Shown one piece after another: positions 26,061 to 33,760 of a stretch of 64,000 bases of DNA. The notes under the pieces are model-generated. The model worked only from the letters and a program-made list of their open reading frames with translations. It had not been told where the DNA came from and made no database searches. Source of the DNA: Chitinophagaceae bacterium (GTDB taxonomy: Bacteria; Bacteroidota; Bacteroidia; Chitinophagales; Chitinophagaceae). The stretch lies in NCBI GenBank assembly GCA_020403425.1, contig JADBXR010000017.1, positions 124,001-188,000 of the forward strand, in the 5' to 3' direction. The translations under genes and the position numbers were made by a program. How positions within the stretch are numbered: the first letter of the stretch is position 1; each line of letters starts with the position of its first letter.

Positions 26061-26768
26061 ATGAAAAAGAAGATCCTGATCATCGACGATGATATCCTGA
26101 TCATCACCATGCTCACTAAACTCATCAGCCTGTATCCTGCGCTGGAGTTGGTGGGCACCTGCAAGTCGTTCCAGGAAGCCAAACAGTTTTTTGAAAGGGA
26201 GGTGGTGGATATCGTGCTGCTTGATATTGAACTTTCTGATGGGCATGGTTTTGATCTCCTTCCCTTCATTTCCGGAGATCCTTCCATTGTTGTGATCACG
26301 GGAAATGAGAACTATGCGTTCACCGCCTTTGAGATAGGCGCCATAGATTTTCTGAAGAAACCGATACTGCCCAACCGTTTCAAGAAAAGCATCGATAAGA
26401 TCTTTGAGCGTGAGCTGCCTGTTGCACCAGTGCCGGCAACCGTGGAAAAGGAAAAACCCTTTCTGTTCATCAAAACCGGTGTCAAGATCATCAAAATAGA
26501 GATCGACCGTCTATTGTATGCGGAGGCGCTGCGCGATTATATCAAGCTGGTACTTAGCGGCCAGGAAACGCACCTGGTGAATCTCTCCCTGTCCGAACTG
26601 TCGCGCAGGCTGTCCAATTTTGGTTTTTTGCAGGTACACCGCTCGTATGTAGTAGGTATCCGCCACATCAAACAGGTACAGGACGATATCATTTACCTCC
26701 AGGAGAATAATACCGCCATCCCTATTGGTAAAACCTATAAGTCAGTGATTGGAACGTTATTGAAATAA
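26061..26768 (+). CDS. LytTR-family response regulator
   Basis: 235 aa. The receiver domain (1-120) has acidic pocket IIDDD, phospho-acceptor Asp55 in VLLDIELSDG, the switch Thr in VVITGN and Lys in FLKKPI. It is joined by a Pro/Val-rich linker (LPVAPVPATVEKEK) to a LytTR DNA-binding domain (about 135-235: FIKTGVKIIKIEIDRLLYAEAL, FLQVHRSYVVGIRHI). Proteins of this type answer LytS-like histidine kinases and control envelope or polysaccharide genes. No kinase lies next to it, so it is an orphan here. Confidence 0.93.
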   Translation: MKKKILIIDDDILIITMLTKLISLYPALELVGTCKSFQEAKQFFEREVVDIVLLDIELSDGHGFDLLPFISGDPSIVVITGNENYAFTAFEIGAIDFLKKPILPNRFKKSIDKIFERELPVAPVPATVEKEKPFLFIKTGVKIIKIEIDRLLYAEALRDYIKLVLSGQETHLVNLSLSELSRRLSNFGFLQVHRSYVVGIRHIKQVQDDIIYLQENNTAIPIGKTYKSVIGTLLK

Positions 26769-26961
26769 GCCAAAAATGACGGCAGGGGGCCCGCCATTCT
26801 GGTTATAAGGGGGGATAATACTAGGTGTCGATCTCTGATCCTAAGAAAACCGGCCTGTCTACCAGCTGATCGGTTCTGTAAATTTCCATTGTTTGTCTCG
26901 TTAGCTGTTACCCCAATCTCCCAACGAAGTATTATTTTCTGCAAACGGACACCCATAAAAG

Positions 26962-26987
26962 GCAAAAGGCCCACCAGGGCCTTTTGC
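26962..26987. terminator. Strong GC/A-T hairpin between convergent genes
   Basis: An 11-bp perfect stem GCAAAAGGCCC / GGGCCTTTTGC with a 4-nt ACCA loop. The stem carries its own T4/A4 blocks, so it can act for both the LytTR regulator (+) and the BNR-protein mRNA (-). The rest of the 284-bp gap (26769-27052) holds a GC-rich palindromic patch near 26779, a possible 22-codon minus-strand frame, and an octamer array. Confidence 0.7.
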
Positions 26988-27005
26988 AACAATTCAATAA
27001 AAAAC

Positions 27006-27045
27006 ATTCACTCATTCACTCATTCACTCATCCTCTCATTCAATC
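27006..27045. repeat. Tandem octamer array
   Basis: Five 8-nt units: ATTCACTC three times, then ATCCTCTC and ATTCAATC. The unit is the reverse complement of GAGTGAAT, the last unit of the array at 2.8 kb. It ends 7 bp before the stop of the BNR-repeat gene. Confidence 0.8.
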
Positions 27046-27052
27046 AATGATA

Positions 27053-30000
27053 TCACTCGATAGGTTTATAGTCTTTGAACATTTTCACCGGTGCGTTCTC
27101 TGCCAGTGATCTGTATTCTTTCCATTTGCCATCAAAGAATGCATTGGCTTTGGCAATGACCGCGGAGATCATGTTCTCTGCATCCTGCATCAGGCGTTCT
27201 TCCTGTGCGCCGGGGGCAACGCGTTTTCCGAGTACATACATACGGGCCTCGCTGAAAATGCTGTTCACGGTCACCTGTGGTACATTACCATAACCTTGTT
27301 TTTCCTGGGGTTTGCCATTCAGTTGTTCACGAATGGCTTTTAAACCTTCCTGCACCGATTTGCCCACTTTGCGCAAAGTGTCGGCCTGTTTGGCATCCAT
27401 GTCTTTCAGATTGGCTTCGATCTTTTTGATGATCTCATCTGCTTCTGTCAAACGATCGTTCAGTGCGGCCAGTTTCAGGGTCTGTTTGTCCAGTCTTGCA
27501 TTGGCTTTGCGGATAGCATCGCGTATCTCTTTGCTTAACGGAGCATTGGGATCATCATTCACCACTACCAGGGTGCTATCGGTATGGTCTTTGCCCAGGC
27601 TGAATACCACTTTATAGGTGCCTGGATCAACGGGTAAACCACCTGGTTCTGCCTCGCCGGCGCCACCGCCACCGCGACGGCCACCACGGCCACCACCGGC
27701 CTGACGTACACCTTTTCCTTCCATGCCCCAGTAGAAGCGGTTAAAGCCATTGTCGGCTTTGGTGCGCAATGTGCGTACCTGTACATTACCTGCATCGAAG
27801 ATGCGGATAGTAGCTGTATCGGCCAGTTTGTTCTTGCCGGTATCTGTAGCGGATTTGTTCACAAAGAAACTGAGTGCGGCACCGGTTCTGCGGTTCTCGC
27901 CCTCATAACTTCCCCAGATGCTGTATTCGATACCGGATGCGTTTTTAATATTGGCCTGGTATCCTTGCGGAGCGTCGAAGGCGATCAGTTTTTTGGCAGG
28001 GAGAATACCTTTGTTCGCTGCGACCTTCCTCAACGGACGGATATCATCCAGGATCCACAATGCTCTTCCGAAAGTAGCGATCACAAGGTCCGCTTCCCTT
28101 TCCTGAATGGCCAGGTCATAGGTTGATACAGATGGATAACCATTTTTGAACTGTTGGTAGGTAACGCCGTTATCAAGGCTAACCCATAAGCCCTGTTCGG
28201 TTCCTACAAAGATCAGGTTGGGCTCTACGGGGTCCTGTATCAGACACAAAGCATAACCGGTCACTTTCTTCTCATCAACGATGCGTGTCCAGGTTTTACC
28301 AAAATCGGTGGTGCGGAAGATATAAGGTTTCATATCGCCCCTGCGGTAATCATTGGCCACCACGAATGCCTCACCGGCATTGTGACGAGAAGCGCGGATC
28401 TGTGGTATCCAGGCACCCAGCGGCATGCCCGGTATCTTACCGCGGAAATTGGTCCAGCTTTTACCACCATCGGTGGTGAGCTGCACGTTGCCATCATCGG
28501 TTCCTACCCAGATCACACCCTGCTGTTTGGCAGATGGTTCGATGGCCAGGATGGTGCAATAGTTTTCGGCACCGGTGATATCGATAGAGATACCTCCGTT
28601 ATTGCTCTGGTCAATCTTGGCGCTGTCGTTGGTGGTCAGGTCCGGGGAGATCAGCTCCCAGGAAGCGCCGCGGTTGGTGCTTTTGTTCACAAACTGACTG
28701 CCATAGTAGATCGTGGCCTTATCAAAAGGATCCTGTGCTATGGCCGAGTTCCAGTTGAAACGTTGCCTTGTTTTCATATCGGGTCTGGGTGGGCGTATGT
28801 TCCACTCTTCGCCGGTAGCTATGTTGTAACGGTTCACATTTCCTCCCTGGCTCATCGAGTACACCCAGTTAGGATCTTCCGGATCGGGCATCACGTCAAA
28901 TCCATCACCGCCGTTCACTCCCTGCCAGTAGGCGTTGCGGATGCCGCTGCGTACCCACACATAAGCGGGTCCGTGCCAGCTGCCATTATCCTGCAAACCG
29001 CCCATGACATTGTAAGGGATCCGGTTGTCTACATTGATGTGATAGAACTGTCCCAGCGGCAGTTTCTCATCGAACTGCCAGGTCTTGCCGCGGTCGCGGG
29101 TAATGGCGATACCGCCATCGTTACCGTCGATGATGAAGGAAGAGTTGGTGGGGTGTATCCACCAGGCATGGTGGTCGGGGTGAATACCGGCGTAAGGGAT
29201 GATGGTGGTGGGGAATGTTTTGCCGCCATCCTCACTCATCGTGATCATCTGGTTGATGTTGAACAGGCGGTTCTCATTCTGCGGGTCCACAGCAATATCC
29301 TGGAAATAGAAAGCGCGGTTGGTCACCACAGAAGGATCGCTGTTCACCAGCTGCCATTTCTGTCCACCATCATCTGAACGGTACAGACCGTTCTTGGTGG
29401 CTTCCACCAGTGCGTATATGCGGTTGGGATCGTTGCGGCTGATGGTGATGCCGATGCGGCCATATTCGCCTGCAGGCAGACCTTCTTCCTTCCCTAATTT
29501 TTTGAATGATTTACCGGCGTCATAGGTCACATACAGGCCGCTGCCGCTACCGCCGCCTTTCAGGCTCCAAGGGGTGCGTTTGTGCTGGTACATGTTCACC
29601 AGTAATTTGTTGGGATTGGAGGGGTCCATCACCATATCACCCACACCGCTGGTATCGTTGGTGTGCAAGATCAGCTTCCAGGTTTCGCCGCCATCGGTCG
29701 TTTTATACAAACCTCTTTCGGCATGTTCTGCAAATGGGTTGCCCATCACACCGGCATACACGACATCCGGGTTGTTAGGGTCAATAATGATGCGGTGGAT
29801 ATTACGGGTCTTCTGCAGGCCCATGCATTTCCAGGTCTTACCGCCATCCAGGCTTTTGTAGATGCCTTCGCCCAGGCTGATGGAGTTACGCGGGTTACCT
29901 TCTCCGGTACCTGCCCATACTACGCTGGGGTTAGACTGGGTAATGGCCACAGAACCGATGTTCTGGATCGGCTGCTCGTCAAACACAGGTGTCCAGCTGC

Positions 30001-30223
30001 CGCCACCATTCTCGGTTTTCCATACACCACCACTGGCGGTTCCGAGGAAAATAATATTGGGATTGGTCCAGACCGCATCAATGGAAGTGACGCGACCACT
30101 CATACCGGCCGGGCCGATATTGCGGGGTTTCAGGTTCTTGAAATGTTTGGACAGGTCGGCCTGTTGGGCAAATAACCCTACAGAAGTCATGATCAGCGAT
30201 GTGACCAGGAAGATTTTTCTCAT
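27053..30223 (-). CDS. Secreted sortilin/BNR (Asp-box) repeat beta-propeller protein
   Basis: 1056 aa with a signal peptide (MRKIFLVTSLIMTSVGLFAQ). At least eight Asp-box turns of the form S/T-x-D-G-G-x-T-W occur (ENGGGSWTPVF, SLDGGKTWKCMG, TTDGGETWKLIL, SDDGGQKWQLV, SEDGGKTFPTT, TTDGGKSWTNF, TTDFGKTWTRI, SLDNGVTYQQF), predicting one or two propellers as in VPS10/sortilin and sialidase-like proteins. After about residue 790 come a beta domain, a glycine/arginine-rich stretch near residues 840-860 (GGGRGGRRGGGGAGEAEPGG) and a coiled-coil segment (LNDRLTEADEIIKKIEANLK). Often labelled glycosyl hydrolase, but catalytic activity is unproven. Confidence 0.9.
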   Translation of the reverse strand: MRKIFLVTSLIMTSVGLFAQQADLSKHFKNLKPRNIGPAGMSGRVTSIDAVWTNPNIIFLGTASGGVWKTENGGGSWTPVFDEQPIQNIGSVAITQSNPSVVWAGTGEGNPRNSISLGEGIYKSLDGGKTWKCMGLQKTRNIHRIIIDPNNPDVVYAGVMGNPFAEHAERGLYKTTDGGETWKLILHTNDTSGVGDMVMDPSNPNKLLVNMYQHKRTPWSLKGGGSGSGLYVTYDAGKSFKKLGKEEGLPAGEYGRIGITISRNDPNRIYALVEATKNGLYRSDDGGQKWQLVNSDPSVVTNRAFYFQDIAVDPQNENRLFNINQMITMSEDGGKTFPTTIIPYAGIHPDHHAWWIHPTNSSFIIDGNDGGIAITRDRGKTWQFDEKLPLGQFYHINVDNRIPYNVMGGLQDNGSWHGPAYVWVRSGIRNAYWQGVNGGDGFDVMPDPEDPNWVYSMSQGGNVNRYNIATGEEWNIRPPRPDMKTRQRFNWNSAIAQDPFDKATIYYGSQFVNKSTNRGASWELISPDLTTNDSAKIDQSNNGGISIDITGAENYCTILAIEPSAKQQGVIWVGTDDGNVQLTTDGGKSWTNFRGKIPGMPLGAWIPQIRASRHNAGEAFVVANDYRRGDMKPYIFRTTDFGKTWTRIVDEKKVTGYALCLIQDPVEPNLIFVGTEQGLWVSLDNGVTYQQFKNGYPSVSTYDLAIQEREADLVIATFGRALWILDDIRPLRKVAANKGILPAKKLIAFDAPQGYQANIKNASGIEYSIWGSYEGENRRTGAALSFFVNKSATDTGKNKLADTATIRIFDAGNVQVRTLRTKADNGFNRFYWGMEGKGVRQAGGGRGGRRGGGGAGEAEPGGLPVDPGTYKVVFSLGKDHTDSTLVVVNDDPNAPLSKEIRDAIRKANARLDKQTLKLAALNDRLTEADEIIKKIEANLKDMDAKQADTLRKVGKSVQEGLKAIREQLNGKPQEKQGYGNVPQVTVNSIFSEARMYVLGKRVAPGAQEERLMQDAENMISAVIAKANAFFDGKWKEYRSLAENAPVKMFKDYKPIE

Positions 30224-30318
30224 AACGTGAAAGTTTCAGTCTCGGAAATTCTGAAATAAACCCGCAACTGCCAAATGATATTGACCTGTGGTTCAGGTAT
30301 TTCCGTTGAGCGGGCTGA

Positions 30319-31680
30319 ATGAATCGGTGGATGAAAAAAATCAACAAAAAAATCCGGCAGGCGTGTGATGTAGCAGCAGGAGGGATTATATTTAGTTCTC
30401 AAACGAAGCACTTGCCCAACCTGATCCGTACCTATCTGCAGGGAAACGCCCTGCGAACCGGCATTTATGCCGCCGTTGTTGCTTTTCTTACCTATACCAT
30501 GATCTTTGGCTTCCGTAAATCCTACACCGTGTGTACGTTCGATGGGATGCGTTTTGCGGGGATCAACTACAAGACCATCTTGGTATTGAGCCAGATGATC
30601 GGTTACCTGATGGCCAAGTTCTATGGTATCAAGTTCATTTCAGAACTGCAGCGGCTGGGCCGGTACAAGATCATTCTGTTACTGGTGGGCATTGCCTGGG
30701 TCGCCTGGCTGTTCTTTGCGTTGGTGCCGGCGCCGTATAATGCCATATTTCTTTTTATCAATGGTTTTCCGCTGGGGATGTTATGGGGAGTTGTGTTCTC
30801 TTATGTGGAAGGAAGACGCAGCACCGATTTTATCGGGGCCGCACTGGCTGTGAGTTTTATCTTTTCATCAGGTTTTGTAAAATCAGTAGGCGGATGGCTG
30901 TTGCTGGAGTTCCATTTGTCTGAATTCTGGGTACCTTTTGCCACCGGACTGGTATTTGCCCTGCCCTTGCTCCTGTTCATTTATCTCATCGAAAAAATAC
31001 CTCCGCCGGATGAGGCTGATATGGCAGCAAGGATGAACCGGACGCCCATGTCAGCAGAAGACCGTAAACAATTCATCAGAACATTTCTACCGGGTCTGGT
31101 GGCCTGTATCGTAATCTATGGTTTTGCCACCATCTTCCGTGATATCCGCGATAATTTCAGCGCCGATATGTGGAAGGAAATGGGTTACCTGAACCAGCCA
31201 GCCATCTTCTCCAAAACAGAAACACCCATTACCCTGATCGTACTGGTACTGATCGGAAGTATGGTACTGATCCGGAACAGTTACCGGGCACTGATGCTGG
31301 CCCACGTGTTCATCGGTATCGGATTTGCGCTGGCAGGGATCTCCACCCTGTTCTTCGTGCAGAAACAATTGGATCCCATCTGGTGGATGACGGCCGTAGG
31401 ACTGGGACTGTACATGGTCTATATCCCCTTCAACTCCGTTTTCTTCGAACGTTTGATCGCTGCTTTCCGTTTTACCGGTAATGTGGGTTTCCTGATCTAC
31501 CTCGCCGATTCTTTCGGTTACCTGGGCAGTGTAGGTGTTTTGCTGAGTAAGGAGATCTTTAAAGTAAAACTGAATTGGGTGGATTTTTTCTCCAACAGCG
31601 TCATGATCCTATCCGTGGTGGGCGTGCTGATCACCATTTTCTCGGCGTATTATTTTGCGGGGAAGAAGCGTGAGTCGTGA
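30319..31680 (+). CDS. DUF5690 family membrane protein (MFS-like)
   Basis: 453 aa with about 12 hydrophobic spans. The family is Bacteroidota-enriched; recognised by VAFLTYTMIFGFRKSYTV, FPLGMLWGVVFSYVEGRR, FIFSSGFVKSVGGWLL, ATIFRDIRDNFSADMW, LGLYMVYIPFNSVFFERL and LIYLADSFGYLGSV. The layout resembles the major facilitator superfamily, but no substrate is known. Met codons at 30319 and 30331 could both start it. Its last codons (CGT GAG TCG TGA) are already part of the intergenic repeat that follows. Confidence 0.88.
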   Translation: MNRWMKKINKKIRQACDVAAGGIIFSSQTKHLPNLIRTYLQGNALRTGIYAAVVAFLTYTMIFGFRKSYTVCTFDGMRFAGINYKTILVLSQMIGYLMAKFYGIKFISELQRLGRYKIILLLVGIAWVAWLFFALVPAPYNAIFLFINGFPLGMLWGVVFSYVEGRRSTDFIGAALAVSFIFSSGFVKSVGGWLLLEFHLSEFWVPFATGLVFALPLLLFIYLIEKIPPPDEADMAARMNRTPMSAEDRKQFIRTFLPGLVACIVIYGFATIFRDIRDNFSADMWKEMGYLNQPAIFSKTETPITLIVLVLIGSMVLIRNSYRALMLAHVFIGIGFALAGISTLFFVQKQLDPIWWMTAVGLGLYMVYIPFNSVFFERLIAAFRFTGNVGFLIYLADSFGYLGSVGVLLSKEIFKVKLNWVDFFSNSVMILSVVGVLITIFSAYYFAGKKRES

Positions 31681-31790
31681 ATCGTGAGTTGGCAATGGTG
31701 AATGGGCAATGGTGAATTTGGTAGCCTGGGCTACCCACACTTACTACTCCCTACTCACTACTCACCACTCACAATTGACCATTCCCATCC
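31671..31790. repeat. Dispersed hairpin repeat between convergent genes
   Basis: Left words CGTGAGTCGTGAATCGTGAG, GGCAATGGTGAATGGGCAAT face CTCACTACTCACCACTCAC and AATTGACCATTCCC on the right. The centre is a compact hairpin GGTAGC-CTGG-GCTACC (31720-31735). The repeat overlaps the DUF5690 stop codon and abuts the msrB stop. Confidence 0.8.
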
Positions 31791-31794
31791 TCCC

Positions 31795-32358
31795 TCATCC
31801 CTTTTTCTTCTCCTCATATTTTTTCTCTGCGTCCTGTGCTTTTTCAAAGTCGAGCACAACACCGTTGATGCAGTAACGCAGTCCGGTTGGGGGTGGGCCA
31901 TCATCAAATACATGACCTAAATGCGATTTGCAGCGGCCACACTGTACCTCGGTCCGTTGCATGCCATGACTGTTATCGGGCAGATAGATGATGGACCCTT
32001 TGGTGATGGGTTCATAAAAGCTGGGCCATCCGCAACCACTTTCAAATTTAGTGTCGCTTTTGAAGAGTGCATTGCCACAAACGGCACAGTAATAAGTGCC
32101 GATCTCTTTGGAAGTCTCGAACGGACTGGTGAACGGCCGTTCGGTTCCTTTCTGGCGGGCGATATAATATACTTCCGGACTCAGGAACTTCTTCCATTCT
32201 TCTTCCTTCAATACCACTTTGGATGAATCGGTCCGCGAATACACGGGGTTATTCTTTTTGTTCTCTGTATCCATTTTGATCGGGTTCTTTTGATTGGATT
32301 GACTATGACAGCCCTGCCATACAATGGTTGAGAGCAGTAGCAGAAAGAGCGGCTTCAT
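31795..32358 (-). CDS. msrB: Peptide-methionine (R)-S-oxide reductase, lipoprotein form
   Basis: 187 aa. MsrB reduces methionine-R-sulfoxide in proteins. The domain has the two zinc pairs (CAVC and CGRC), SGCGWPSFYEPI, and the catalytic Cys in RYCINGVVLDF. The N-terminus MKPLFLLLLSTIVWQGC is a lipoprotein signal, so this enzyme is predicted to work outside the cytoplasm on envelope proteins, unlike the typical cytosolic form; an Asn/Lys-rich spacer joins the lipid anchor to the domain. I chose the ATG at 32358 over the TTG two codons earlier. Monocistronic. Confidence 0.94.
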   Translation of the reverse strand: MKPLFLLLLSTIVWQGCHSQSNQKNPIKMDTENKKNNPVYSRTDSSKVVLKEEEWKKFLSPEVYYIARQKGTERPFTSPFETSKEIGTYYCAVCGNALFKSDTKFESGCGWPSFYEPITKGSIIYLPDNSHGMQRTEVQCGRCKSHLGHVFDDGPPPTGLRYCINGVVLDFEKAQDAEKKYEEKKKG

Positions 32359-32502
32359 ATTCAATTAAATTTTATGTGATAAAAATAATGTAAGCTGTCG
32401 AGATCTTGTTCATTTGTCTGACGAAAACACAACATAAACCTTACGATCGATCGCTTTCAAAGGTTTTCAAATACTGTTAAATGTTTTTTAAAATCAAGGC
32501 CT

Positions 32503-32510
32503 TATCTTTG
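32503..32510 (+). promoter_or_regulatory. -7 box of adk
   Basis: TATCTTTG, exact consensus, 26 nt before the adk ATG, giving a leader near 20 nt. The upstream 30 bp are very A/T rich but have no clear TTG. Confidence 0.55.
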
Positions 32511-32535
32511 TTCTTCACTTAAGGTAAGCAACCAC

Positions 32536-33114
32536 ATGTTTAATATTATCCTGTTTGGACCTCCCGGAAGCGGGAAAGGTACGCAAAGCGAGAAGCTGAT
32601 TGCAGCGTATGGGTTAAAACATTTATCAACCGGGGATCTGTTACGGAGTGAAATTGCGCGCCAGACACCACTCGGACTGGAAGCGAAAAGTATCATGGAC
32701 CGTGGACAGTTGGTGCCTGATGAAGTGGTAGTGGGTATGATCAGCTCTGCGCTGGAAGCCAATCCGCAGGCCAAAGGTTTCCTGTTTGATGGATTCCCCC
32801 GCACTGTAGCACAGAGTGAAGCGCTGGATAAACTGCTGAACCTGAAAAACACGTCCATCGGTGTGGTACTGGCACTGCAGGTGACCGAAGAAGAACTGGT
32901 ACAGCGTCTGCTGAACAGGGGTTTGACCAGTGGCCGCAGCGACGATACCAATGAATCGGTGATCAGGGCCCGTATCAAGGAATACCAGGACAAAACATCC
33001 GTAGTGGCCGATTATTACAGCCAGTTCGACAAAGTGGTCAATGTGAAGGGTGAGGGATCCGTAGAAGAAATTTTTGCCGCTCTTTGCAGCGAAATTGACA
33101 AACGGATGTCTTAA
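32536..33114 (+). CDS. adk: Adenylate kinase (short form)
   Basis: 192 aa. Adk converts ATP + AMP to 2 ADP in the cytoplasm. Motifs: P-loop GPPGSGKGTQSEKLI, AMP-binding LKHLSTGDLLRSEI, VVVGMISSALEAN, FLFDGFPRTVAQSEAL, and the lid arginines NRGLTSGRSDDTNESVIRARI. The lid is the short type without the four zinc cysteines. Followed by a strong terminator. Confidence 0.97.
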   Translation: MFNIILFGPPGSGKGTQSEKLIAAYGLKHLSTGDLLRSEIARQTPLGLEAKSIMDRGQLVPDEVVVGMISSALEANPQAKGFLFDGFPRTVAQSEALDKLLNLKNTSIGVVLALQVTEEELVQRLLNRGLTSGRSDDTNESVIRARIKEYQDKTSVVADYYSQFDKVVNVKGEGSVEEIFAALCSEIDKRMS

Positions 33115-33156
33115 ATATATATCTTGTAAAAAGTTTTACAACCAACAACCAACTGC

Positions 33157-33188
33157 AATCCCGTCATTTTAATGGCGGGATTTTTTTT
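33157..33188 (+). terminator. Intrinsic terminator of adk
   Basis: An 11-bp stem AATCCCGTCAT / ATGGCGGGATT (one G-U pair) with a 4-nt loop and a run of eight T. Confidence 0.93.
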
Positions 33189-33237
33189 GCGGCGTCCGAT
33201 CTTCTTCATTCCCTATCTTTAAAGCCAATCGATCGTT

Positions 33238-33705
33238 ATGCTGGAGAAGAAGATCATATTCCTGAAACAGGATGTCGTTCCCTTACTGCACAAATTGAGT
33301 CCCCGGCAGAAAGGGAATTGGGGTAAAATGGACGCGCAACAGATGGTGGAACACCTCGAGGATGTTTGCAAAGTGGCCAACGGGAAGATAGAGATGCAAT
33401 TGCTGAACACTGATCCGGCTGGACTGGCCGCAGCGAGAGAGTTCTTGCTTACAGAATTGCCATTCCGTGAAAACACCAAGGTCCCTGTGATGCCGGAAGA
33501 ACCTCGCCCGCATAGGTATGCCACTCTGGAAGAAGGTATTGCCCGGGTTGAGCGGGAGCTCTTCGGTGTTTTTGCCGTGTATGCTGCAGAACCTTCATTG
33601 GAGTTGATGCATCCCATTTTCGGTGCTTTACCCGAAGAGCTACAGCTCCGTTATCTCTATAAACATGTGTACCACCATTTGCGGCAGTTTGGACTGGTAG
33701 ATTAA
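33238..33705 (+). CDS. DUF1569/DinB-like domain protein
   Basis: 155 aa, probably a four-helix DinB-superfamily protein. The metal-ligand pattern is visible: KMDAQQMVEHLEDVC near residue 37 and LMHPIFGALPEELQLRYLYKHVYHHLRQFG at the C-terminus, giving His residues in the usual places. DinB-like enzymes are often thiol-dependent transferases or isomerases, but this subgroup has no assigned reaction. The gene precedes paaZ on the same strand with a promoter between them, so co-regulation with phenylacetate genes is unproven. Confidence 0.75.
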   Translation: MLEKKIIFLKQDVVPLLHKLSPRQKGNWGKMDAQQMVEHLEDVCKVANGKIEMQLLNTDPAGLAAAREFLLTELPFRENTKVPVMPEEPRPHRYATLEEGIARVERELFGVFAVYAAEPSLELMHPIFGALPEELQLRYLYKHVYHHLRQFGLVD

Positions 33706-33720
33706 AATTCACCCAGCGCA

Positions 33721-33749
33721 TTGTCAAAACCTACCAATCGTTAGCTTTG
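33721..33749 (+). promoter_or_regulatory. paaZ promoter (TTG-N18-TAGCTTTG)
   Basis: TTG at 33721-33723 and an exact -7 box TAGCTTTG at 33742-33749, 18 bp apart. The predicted start is about 7 nt before ATG 33761 (or 16 before ATG 33770). Confidence 0.65.
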
Positions 33750-33760
33750 CTGCTCTATAA

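Noticed and set aside
28382..29377. 331-codon plus-strand frame within the BNR gene
   Set aside because: Antisense shadow of the Asp-box repeats; the GGK-TW codons give long open frames on the other strand.
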